From: JAWLGW01 sp964569055
Lineage (GTDB): Bacteria; Planctomycetota; J058
Assembly (NCBI GenBank): GCA_964569055.1
Contig: CAZMSZ010000062.1
Coordinates: 1-26,232 of the forward strand
Reading direction: 5' to 3'
DNA: 26,232 nt
In this document: in pieces, positions 1-6,427 of the stretch
How positions within the stretch are numbered: the stretch's first letter is position 1
Layout of the letters: each line of letters starts with the position of its first letter
Translations under genes and position numbers: made by a program
The notes under the pieces: generated by a model
Databases searched by the model: none
Told to the model about the DNA's origin: nothing
Seen by the model: the letters and a program-made list of their open reading frames with translations, nothing else

Positions 1-134
1 GGCAGCGCGCACGCTGTTTGAGCACGGCGCCCCCCCGCCCTCCTCCGGGTGCACCCGTCCCGCCCGCTCACGCCGAGCCGCGCCACCGGCCGCTCGCTCC
101 TGTCTTCCCAACGCTTCCCATGCGCCCGACCACC

Positions 135-166
135 CTTCCTGCTTTCCTGTTTTCCTGCTTTCCTGC
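135..166. repeat. 8-bp tandem repeat, TTTCCTGC type, 4 copies
   Basis: Four adjacent 8-bp units read CTTCCTGC, TTTCCTGT, TTTCCTGC and TTTCCTGC. The AT-rich pyrimidine tract contrasts sharply with the surrounding GC-rich DNA. The function is unknown. Confidence 0.85.
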
Positions 167-280
167 CCTCTCTTCTGCTCTCGGACTGGCCTCCCCCTCC
201 GCTGCGCCAAAGAGAGCGGCCAAGCGGAGCCGATCACGAGCCCGAGAGAGACCCGAGGAGCCGCCGCCGACCGTCCCGGT

Positions 281-320
281 CTCTGCGACTCTGCGACTCT
301 GCGTCTCTGCGCCTCTGCGT
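281..320. repeat. 8-bp tandem repeat CTCTGCGN, 5 copies
   Basis: Five perfect-register units read CTCTGCGA, CTCTGCGA, CTCTGCGT, CTCTGCGC and CTCTGCGT. Only the eighth base varies. On the other strand the unit is NCGCAGAG, which matches the repeat that abuts the assembly gap near 9748. This points to a dispersed intergenic repeat family in this genome. Confidence 0.9.
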
Positions 321-398
321 TCCCTTCTTCTTGCGCGAGGAGGAGGAGGAGCGCCTCCATGCGACAGCCTGCCGACCCTGACCCAAATCGGTCCTCGT

Positions 399-1754
399 TC
401 AGTCCAAGCTCAGCTCCCGCCGGGCGACCTCGTGCGTCCACAGCACCCGCCCGGTCCGGTCGCGCGCCTCGAGGGCGAGCTTGCGGTCGGCTCGGGGGCC
501 GTGCACGCGCAGGACCGCGAAGTTGTGCTCCTGCACCAGGGTGCCCGGCACGCGGCGCGGGTTGTCGTGCTCGGGGTGCTCCTCGTCGAAGCGGTGGACG
601 CGCGAGGTCAGGGGCGAGCTGGTCAGCTCGTACAGCGGGTAGAGGCCCTCGCGGGGCGCGCGCAGCAGCTCGGTGTGGTGACGGTCGCCGCTGAGGAGCA
701 CCACCCCCTCGATCCGCGCGCTCGCCAGCCAGGCGAGCAGCGCGTCGGTGTCGGCGAAGCCGCGCAGGGACTCGTAGGGGCTGACCTCGTTCAGGACCTG
801 GTTCCCCACCACGATCAGCTTGAACGCCGCGCGGGAGCTCGCGAGCCCAGCCTTCAGCCACTCGAGCTGGGCGAGCCCGAGCGCCAGCTTGTCGGGGCCC
901 GCGGGCCAGTCGTTGGGGGCGCGGTGATAGCGGCAGTCGAGCAGGAACAGGTCGAGGTCCTCGAGCGTCACGCGCCGGAACACGCCGGGCGCGTCGGCGA
1001 GGCCGTAGCCGTGCGCCGGCCAGTAGCGCGCGAACGTGGCGAGGGCGGCCTGCTTGAAGGCGAACGCCCGATCCGAGTTGTTGGGGCCGAAGTCGTGGTC
1101 GTCCCAGATCGCGAGCTGCGGGGCCGCCGCGAGGAGCGGCGCGAGCTCGGGCAGGGCGCGGTCGCTCCGGTAGCGGCCGGCGATCCCGGCCGGGCCGTCG
1201 AGGTCGCCGCGCCGCAGATAGACGTTGTCGCCCAGCCAGATCATTGCGTCCGCCCCCTGCGCCGCCGCCGCCATGGCGCCGAAGATCGCGTATGGGGCGC
1301 GGTCCGCCGGGTCCGCCTCGTCCCAGGGCGCCCGCTCGAGGTACGCGCACGAGCCCGCGACCAGGGTGACGTCGGCCGGGTCGCCGCGCTCGGCGCGCCG
1401 GGTCGTGAACCGCAGGGGGTACGGCCGCGGGACGAGCGCGCCGTCGAGGTACAGCTCGTACGCGTAGCTCGTGGCGGGCGCGAGCGCCTCGAGCCACACG
1501 GTGAGCGCGTGCTGCTCGGCGGCGTCGGCGAGCAGGGCCGGCGTGAGCCGCGCCTCCTCGGGGCGGTCGAGCGGGTGATAGCGGAGCTGGACCGAGGCGG
1601 CCCGCGACGTCTGGACCCACACCGCGGCCGAGCGCGCGCCGACCGGGCCGAGCATGGGGCCGGCGTGGAGGGGCGAGGCGTCCTGCGCCGCGGCGACGAG
1701 CGGCGTGACCGCCGCGCTGAGGGCGAGGACCAGGGCGAGCGGGGTGCGGGTCAT
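399..1754 (-). CDS. Secreted PhoD-family alkaline phosphatase/phosphodiesterase
   Basis: This 451-residue protein belongs to the PhoD-like metallophosphatase family, whose members hydrolyse phosphate mono- or diesters outside the cytoplasm. Residues 1-23 form a signal peptide ending in AAAQ. An Ig-like N-terminal domain (about 30-118) precedes the metallophosphatase core. The core shows GSC near 134-136, LGDNVY at 174-179, WDDHDFG at 217-223 and SGDRHH at 355-360, which are the metal ligands typical of the family. The ATG at 1754 has a GGGAGG ribosome site a few bases upstream. It lies 46 bp downstream of the unrecognised gene and is last in a leftward group headed by a kinase. A role in phosphate scavenging is inferred from the family. 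The assignment is firm; the substrate is unknown. Confidence 0.9.
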   Translation of the reverse strand: MTRTPLALVLALSAAVTPLVAAAQDASPLHAGPMLGPVGARSAAVWVQTSRAASVQLRYHPLDRPEEARLTPALLADAAEQHALTVWLEALAPATSYAYELYLDGALVPRPYPLRFTTRRAERGDPADVTLVAGSCAYLERAPWDEADPADRAPYAIFGAMAAAAQGADAMIWLGDNVYLRRGDLDGPAGIAGRYRSDRALPELAPLLAAAPQLAIWDDHDFGPNNSDRAFAFKQAALATFARYWPAHGYGLADAPGVFRRVTLEDLDLFLLDCRYHRAPNDWPAGPDKLALGLAQLEWLKAGLASSRAAFKLIVVGNQVLNEVSPYESLRGFADTDALLAWLASARIEGVVLLSGDRHHTELLRAPREGLYPLYELTSSPLTSRVHRFDEEHPEHDNPRRVPGTLVQEHNFAVLRVHGPRADRKLALEARDRTGRVLWTHEVARRELSLD

Positions 1755-1757
1755 GGA

Positions 1758-1772
1758 GCCTCCCAGGGAGGC
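1758..1772. promoter_or_regulatory. Perfect inverted repeat over the phosphatase ribosome site
   Basis: The sequence GCCTCCC-A-GGGAGGC is a perfect 7+7 palindrome with a one-base centre. On the minus strand its right arm is the GGGAGG ribosome site of the phosphatase gene. The element could be an operator or could fold over the ribosome site, but nothing here shows which. A TAAGGT -10-like box lies at 1775-1780 on the minus strand. Confidence 0.4.
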
Positions 1773-1800
1773 GAACCTTACCCTCTGGGCCCGCGGGCGG

Positions 1801-2616
1801 TCACGTCACCAGGAACTTGGAGCGCGCCTGCTGCCGCGAGTAGGTGCGCGTGATGTCGAGGAGGCCGCCCGCCGGCGCCTTGGCCTTGCGCCGCGCTCCC
1901 CGGGCCGGCGCCGCGGCCGCCTCCTCGTGGGGCGCGGGCGGCCGACCATGAGCGGCGAGCCAGCGCTGGCCGCGCGCGTAGAAGTCGTCGAACTCGTGCG
2001 GGCTCATGGCGCGCGCGAAGTAGGTGTCGCGCCGCACCGGGAGCAGGCGGCACAGCGGCTCGCCCCGCGCGATCTCCACCCGCTTCGCGCGCGGGTCGAG
2101 CTCGAGCACGCAGTGCCAGGGGTAGCTCGCCGGATACCAGTCGGTCTCGACCAGCGCCGACAGCGCGCGCCACGGGCGCTCGCGCGGCTGGTTGGGCAGG
2201 TCGGTCACCAGCAGGCACTCGTTGGGGTCGGTCCGCAGGTAGAGGAAGGTGCTGACCTTGACCTGGTGGCGGATCTCCTCGTACACGTGGTCGTCGATCC
2301 GGTGCGGCACGGTCTGGCCGCGCTCCCAGAACCAGGCGTAGTCCTGCACGAGCGGCCGCGCGGCGGCGTCCGGCGCGTCGGGCGGCGCCCAGGCGAAGTC
2401 GCTCTCGATCGTGACCGGCGCCTCGACCCGCCAGCCGGCGCGCCCGCGCACGAAGGCGAGGTCGAAGTTGGCGAGCACGTCGTAGCCGAACCCGTTCGCG
2501 GCGCGGATCGGCGGGCACTCCTCGGGCCAGCCCTTCCCGGCCCGGCGCTTGACGTACACGTCGCGCGCGGGCTGCGGGTCGAACAGCTCCTGCCGGAACT
2601 TGAAGAAGTGGATCAC
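1801..2616 (-). CDS. Hypothetical soluble protein, family not recognised
   Basis: This is a 271-residue protein with no signal peptide and no membrane segment. The GTG start at 2616 is supported by AGGAGG four bases upstream. The first 200 residues look like a compact globular domain rich in Trp, Tyr and Phe. The last 45 residues or so are an Ala/Arg/Lys-rich linker ending in a basic tail. I do not recognise the family. The gene begins 37 bp after the kinase stop and is followed 46 bp later by the phosphatase, so co-transcription with the kinase is likely. Base composition is like that of its neighbours and it appears to be a genuine gene. A role in the kinase pathway would be guesswork. Confidence 0.75.
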   Translation of the reverse strand: MIHFFKFRQELFDPQPARDVYVKRRAGKGWPEECPPIRAANGFGYDVLANFDLAFVRGRAGWRVEAPVTIESDFAWAPPDAPDAAARPLVQDYAWFWERGQTVPHRIDDHVYEEIRHQVKVSTFLYLRTDPNECLLVTDLPNQPRERPWRALSALVETDWYPASYPWHCVLELDPRAKRVEIARGEPLCRLLPVRRDTYFARAMSPHEFDDFYARGQRWLAAHGRPPAPHEEAAAAPARGARRKAKAPAGGLLDITRTYSRQQARSKFLVT

Positions 2617-2653
2617 CGGGCCTCCTGCGCGGACGCGCGGCGGAGCGCGCGGC

Positions 2654-5635
2654 TCAAGGCAGCGTGGCCCCCGCCGAGCGTCGCCGCTCGAGCGACCTCA
2701 ACACGGGCAGCAGCTTCGCACGGATCCCGGCGAGGTCGTCCTGCCGTCGCGCGGTCCGGAGCACCTCCTCGAGCGGCTCCACCAGGTCGGCCAGCCGCCG
2801 GTCGGCGCGCGCGGCGGCGACCGCCTCGGTCAAGCTCTCGCGCGCGGCGGGGAGGTCGCCGCAGCGGACGTGGACGTAGGCCAGGCGCAGCCACCAGCTC
2901 CGGTAGCCCTCCGGCTCGAAGCGACGCAAGAACAGCTCGAGCGCCGGGCGGACCTCGCGGTAGTAGGCGGCGAGCCCGGTCCGCCAGCAGGCCGCCCACG
3001 CGAACAGCGCGGCCTCGGGCCAGCGGGCATGGTGGGCCGGGATCAGCGGCGGGTCGGTCCGCGTCAGGTAGGCCGCGGCGTCCTCGAGCGCGCGCCGGTA
3101 GTAGGGCCGCTCCTGCGCCGGGTCGCGCAGGGCGAGCTCGTTGCAGGCCCGGGCCCGCTCGACGTAGACGTCGTGGTGGCTCGGGTCCTCCCGGGCGGCG
3201 GCGTCGAGGTCGACCAGCGCCTCAGCCGCGCGACCGCGCGCCAGCAGGGCGGTCGCCCGCTCGACGAGCAGCCGGCAGCGGCGAGGACCGATCAGCTCGG
3301 CCCGCGCGAGGCGCTCGTCGGCGAGCAGCTCGCTCGCCACCCGCACGCTCTCGGCGAACCCGTCGGCCTGCCGGAGCCGCTCGCACAGGAGCAGCCCCAG
3401 CTCGACTCGGGCGGCCGGGTCGGGCGCGAGCGCCAGCGCGCGCCGGGTGACGTGGAGGTAGCGCGTGACGCCGCCCAGCGGGTCGGCGCGGCTCGCGCTG
3501 GTGGCGCGCCCGAGGTTGTAGTGCCGCGCCACGGCGACCTGCACCACGAACTCGTCCGGCGCCAGCTTGGCGAGCGAGGGCGCGAGGCTGGAGATCGAGC
3601 GGGTGGGCTCGAGCGCGAAGGCGAGCCACCCGTCGAGCTCCCCGCGCGCCAGCGCCTGGGGCAGGCCGAGCGCCGCGAGCACCTCGACCAGCGCGACCAC
3701 CTCGCCCACGTCGCCGGGCGGCGGCGCCTCGGCGCGCCCCAGCCGCTCGAAGCTGGCCGACCAGGCGCGCAGCGCGCCGCGCACGCCGTTCGCGAGCGCG
3801 GCGCTCGCCGCGTCCTCGGGAGGGGGAGCGGGCGCGGCGGCGAGCCGCTCCACGGCGCGCCAGCCCCTGCCGGCGCGCACCTCGTCGAGCGCCAGCCGCG
3901 CGGCCGCGCGGGCCCGCCAGCGCGCGAGCTCGGCCGCCCCGACGCCGCCCGCGCCGGCGAGGTCGAGGGCGCGCGCGGCGAGCGTGGCGTCGCCGCTGGT
4001 GACGGCCGCCACCGCGCCGCGCAGGGCGACGACCGCGAGCGCGCGCTCGGCCCCGGGGCGGGCCGCCAGCTCGCGCAGCGCCGCCTCGGCCTCGCCGGCT
4101 CGACCCGCCGCCAGCGCCCCCAGCGCCCCCAGCGCGTCGAGGCGGAGCTCCGCCCGCGCGAGCGCGGCCGGGGCGGCGACGCCGGCGGGCAGCCCGGCGC
4201 GCGCCGCCGCGCAGCGCGCCCGCAGCGCGGGCAGCTCGGCCGCCGCCTCGGCGAAGGAGGCCGGCCGCGCCGCGAGCTCCCAGCTCGCCCGGTCCAGCGC
4301 CGCCGCCGCCCCCCAGCGCGCCGCGTCGGCGACGCTGCGCGCCTCGTCCGCGCCGCGCGTTGGCGCGACGAGCGTCGTCGCGAGCAGCGCGGCGACCGCC
4401 AGGCCGAGCGCGACGGCCGCGCGGCGCGGCGCGCGCCGCCCCGCGCGCCGCGGCGGCGCCTCGACCCCGCTCGGGTCGTCCAGCGCCGCGGCGAGCGCGG
4501 CCGCGCTGGCGAAGCGCTGGGCCGGGTCCTTGGCCATGGCCCGCAGGCACACGGCCTCGAGCGAGGCGGGCACGTCCGGCGCGAGCTCACGCGGCGGGAG
4601 CGGGTCGTCGCGCAAGACCGCGCGGAGCACCCGGAACCGCGCCCCCTCGAACGGCGCGCGCCCGGTCAAGCTGGCGTAGAGCACCGCCCCCAGGCCGTAG
4701 ACGTCGGTCCGCTCGTCGGCGGGCGCGCCGCGCGCCTGCTCGGGCGCCATGTAGCTCGGCGTCCCGAGCACGGCCCCGGTCCTGGTGAGGGTCTCCTCCC
4801 CCCGCACGCGCGCCAGGCCGAAGTCGACCAGCAGGGGCCGCCCGTCGCCCGCGAACAGCACGTTGGCCGGCTTGAGGTCGCGGTGGAGCACGCCGGCCGC
4901 GTGCACGTGGGCGAGCCCGCGCGCGAGGCACGCCACGCAGCGCGCCGCCTCGCGCGGGTCGAGCGGCCCCGCCTCGAGCCGCTCCGCGAGGTCCCCGCCG
5001 GGCGCGAGGTCCATGACCAGGAACAGCCGCTCGTCGTCCTCGCCGAGGTGGTGCACGGTGACCACGTTGGGGTGGGCGTCGACCCGCGCCTGCGCCTGCC
5101 CCTCGCGCCGGAAGCGCTCCGCGCGCGCCGGGTCGCCCCCCTTGGGGAACACCTTGAGCGCGTAGCGGGCGCCGGTGGTCGCGTGCTGGGCCAGCCACAC
5201 CGTCCCCATGCCGCCCGACCCGAGCGGCTCGAGCAGCACGTAGTCCCCCAGCCGCTCCGCCGCGGAAGGGGCCGGGTCGACCAGCTCGGCGGTCACCGTC
5301 TCCGTCTCGGCGTCGTCCCTCTCCCAGCCGACGTGCACGGGAGGGGCGCTCCACCCGACCGCCGGCGCCGCCTCCGGCACGGCCCACCCGACCTGCGGCG
5401 CCGGCGCGGCCCACCCGACCTGCGGCGCTGGCGCGGCCGGCGGGGGAGGCGCCGGGTCGAGGCGGCCGAGCCAGGCGCCTGCCTCCTCGCGCGACAACAG
5501 ACCACGCTCGGCGAGCACGGCCGCCAGCCCCAGCCCGCGCGCCCGCGCGGCCGCCAGGGCGTCCTGCAGCGCAGGCAGCTCGAGGCGCCGCTCGGCGTGG
5601 AGCAGCCGGGCGAGGTCCGCGTCGCGATCGCTCAC
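2654..5635 (-). CDS. Transmembrane Ser/Thr kinase with VGW-repeat linker
   Basis: The protein has 993 residues from a GTG at 5635; the start has no clear ribosome site. Residues 1-58 form a small helical domain resembling the GspE/MshE N-terminal domain. Residues 60-125 are a Pro/Ala linker with four Val-Gly-Trp motifs (73-75, 82-84, 93-95, 102-104). The kinase domain (about 131-390) is complete: a GSGGMG P-loop at 139-144, Lys161, HRDLKPAN from 251, DFG 271-273 and an SYMAPEQ activation segment near 294-300. One membrane span lies at about 405-425. The remaining ~565 residues are Ala/Leu/Arg-rich helices, probably TPR-like, and would be extracytoplasmic. It should phosphorylate Ser/Thr targets in the cytoplasm in response to an external signal. 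It heads a leftward group with the next two genes. The kinase assignment is firm; signal and targets are unknown. Confidence 0.92.
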   Translation of the reverse strand: MSDRDADLARLLHAERRLELPALQDALAAARARGLGLAAVLAERGLLSREEAGAWLGRLDPAPPPPAAPAPQVGWAAPAPQVGWAVPEAAPAVGWSAPPVHVGWERDDAETETVTAELVDPAPSAAERLGDYVLLEPLGSGGMGTVWLAQHATTGARYALKVFPKGGDPARAERFRREGQAQARVDAHPNVVTVHHLGEDDERLFLVMDLAPGGDLAERLEAGPLDPREAARCVACLARGLAHVHAAGVLHRDLKPANVLFAGDGRPLLVDFGLARVRGEETLTRTGAVLGTPSYMAPEQARGAPADERTDVYGLGAVLYASLTGRAPFEGARFRVLRAVLRDDPLPPRELAPDVPASLEAVCLRAMAKDPAQRFASAAALAAALDDPSGVEAPPRRAGRRAPRRAAVALGLAVAALLATTLVAPTRGADEARSVADAARWGAAAALDRASWELAARPASFAEAAAELPALRARCAAARAGLPAGVAAPAALARAELRLDALGALGALAAGRAGEAEAALRELAARPGAERALAVVALRGAVAAVTSGDATLAARALDLAGAGGVGAAELARWRARAAARLALDEVRAGRGWRAVERLAAAPAPPPEDAASAALANGVRGALRAWSASFERLGRAEAPPPGDVGEVVALVEVLAALGLPQALARGELDGWLAFALEPTRSISSLAPSLAKLAPDEFVVQVAVARHYNLGRATSASRADPLGGVTRYLHVTRRALALAPDPAARVELGLLLCERLRQADGFAESVRVASELLADERLARAELIGPRRCRLLVERATALLARGRAAEALVDLDAAAREDPSHHDVYVERARACNELALRDPAQERPYYRRALEDAAAYLTRTDPPLIPAHHARWPEAALFAWAACWRTGLAAYYREVRPALELFLRRFEPEGYRSWWLRLAYVHVRCGDLPAARESLTEAVAAARADRRLADLVEPLEEVLRTARRQDDLAGIRAKLLPVLRSLERRRSAGATLP
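5324..5425 (-). repeat. VGW-encoding repeat within the kinase linker
   Basis: Four Val-Gly-Trp units are encoded here, spaced about 9-11 codons apart. The two left-most units in the protein are a nearly exact 27-bp duplication: both genomic copies contain CCACCCGACCTGCGGCG, starting about 5384 and 5411. The two later units have diverged in DNA while keeping VGW and a preceding Pro/Ala stretch. Confidence 0.85.
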
Positions 5636-5990
5636 GTGGGGAGCATGCCAGGCGGACGCGCTCACCGCCAACCGGGCGACCGAGCGGTGGCTCGGAGGCC
5701 GCTGGAGCGCCCACCGCTCGCCCTTGACGTTGGTGCTCTCAGTCGGTCGTCCGGCGCAAGCGCTCCAGGCATTCGACCTGCGTCCCGCCGCCCCGCGAGG
5801 GCTGTACCGGGCGCGGCTCGGCGCGCTCGAGCTCCTGCTGGTCGACACGCGCAACCTGGCGCGAGTGCCGGGGACGAGCTTCCTGCGCGCTTTCGACCAC
5901 CGCCCCGGGGTCGCCGCGCGGAACCTGCGCGAGCTGTTCCATGACCCCGGCCTGAGCCGAGGCGTTAAGCTGGCGATCGGAGGAGCCGTC
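5636..5990. other. Spacer between kinase and small gene, with open frame
   Basis: This 355-bp spacer separates the leftward kinase from the rightward gene starting at 5991. From a TTG at 5724, a frame in phase with the downstream gene stays open and uses mostly G/C-ending codons. It may therefore be a longer N-terminal part of that gene or a decayed remnant of it. No promoter could be assigned with confidence, although divergent transcription implies that promoters lie here. Confidence 0.5.
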
Positions 5991-6427
5991 ATGAAGGAAC
6001 CGGCGCTCTGGGATCCTCGTGAGCACCGGCTCACTGCCGAGGAGCTCGTCGCCCTAGGTGAGGCGAGAGGTGCCGCGGCCATGCGGCGCGCGCTGGTGGC
6101 GGTGCTCGAGCGAGAGCTCGACCTCGTCCCGCGCGCCCTCTCGCGCGCGATCGAGGCCTGCCAGGACGTGACGCGGCTCGAGCGCGCGATGCGGCTCGCG
6201 CTCGACGCGCCGGACGCGGCTCGGATCAGCAAGGTCCTCTCCACNNNNNNNNNNNNNNNNNNNNNNNNNNNNNNNNNNNNNNNNNNNNNNNNNNNNNNNN
6301 NNNNNNNNNNNNNNNNNNNNNNNNNNNNNNNNNNNNNNNNNNNNTGCGGCTCGCGCTCGACGCGCCGGACGCGGCTCGGATCAGCAAGGTCCTCTCCACT
6401 CCGCGGCGCCGCCGCTCCCGCGGCTGA
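5991..6427 (+). CDS. Small protein resembling the C-terminus of Rpn-type nucleases
   Basis: The gene is split by a 100-N gap flanked by a 55-bp duplication. Merging the two copies gives an uninterrupted 93-residue frame ending at the TGA at 6425-6427. As written, the 155 extra bases shift the frame. The ATG at 5991 has GGAGGA at 5979-5984, five to six bases upstream. The sequence reads like the helical C-terminus of Rpn-family PD-(D/E)XK recombination nucleases: a GEARG helix, then a heptad-like Leu pattern ending in SKVL. The nuclease core is absent. The frame also stays open back to a TTG at 5724, so a longer 5' part is possible. Codons such as CTA, AGA, GGT, CCT and ACT are commoner than in neighbours, a hint of transfer. 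The Rpn link is a pattern impression only. Confidence 0.5.
6190..6244 (+). repeat. 55-bp sequence repeated across the gap, left copy
   Basis: These 55 bases are identical to 6345-6399. They are most likely an assembly overlap and not a biological repeat. Confidence 0.9.
6245..6344. other. Assembly gap, 100 N
   Basis: There are exactly 100 N, the conventional placeholder for a gap of unknown size. The flanks share 55 identical bases, so the real gap size is probably zero or negative and the contigs simply overlap. Confidence 0.97.
6345..6399 (+). repeat. 55-bp sequence repeated across the gap, right copy
   Basis: This is the exact copy of 6190-6244. A length of 55 is a commonly used k-mer size in short-read assemblers. 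Confidence 0.9.

Larger units (their letters stand above)
1..398. other. Gene-free end region with short tandem repeats
   Basis: I see no credible gene here. The frames that stay open are low-complexity and look like by-products of high GC. The stretch holds two 8-bp tandem repeat blocks, listed separately, and a GAGGA-type purine run near 338-351. On its right it borders the 3' end of the leftward phosphatase gene. Less GC-biased, simple-sequence DNA at a scaffold edge suggests an intergenic repeat region where assembly tends to stop. Confidence 0.7.

Noticed and set aside
281..320. Possible CRISPR repeat
   Set aside because: The units are 8 bp, contiguous and without spacers; no cas gene is present.
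5724..5752. TTGACG as a -35 promoter box
   Set aside because: Seventeen bases downstream there is no -10-like sequence.
6190..6399. True tandem duplication or mobile-element target site
   Set aside because: The copy length of exactly 55 bp, the flush 100-N run and the restored reading frame all fit an assembler overlap better.
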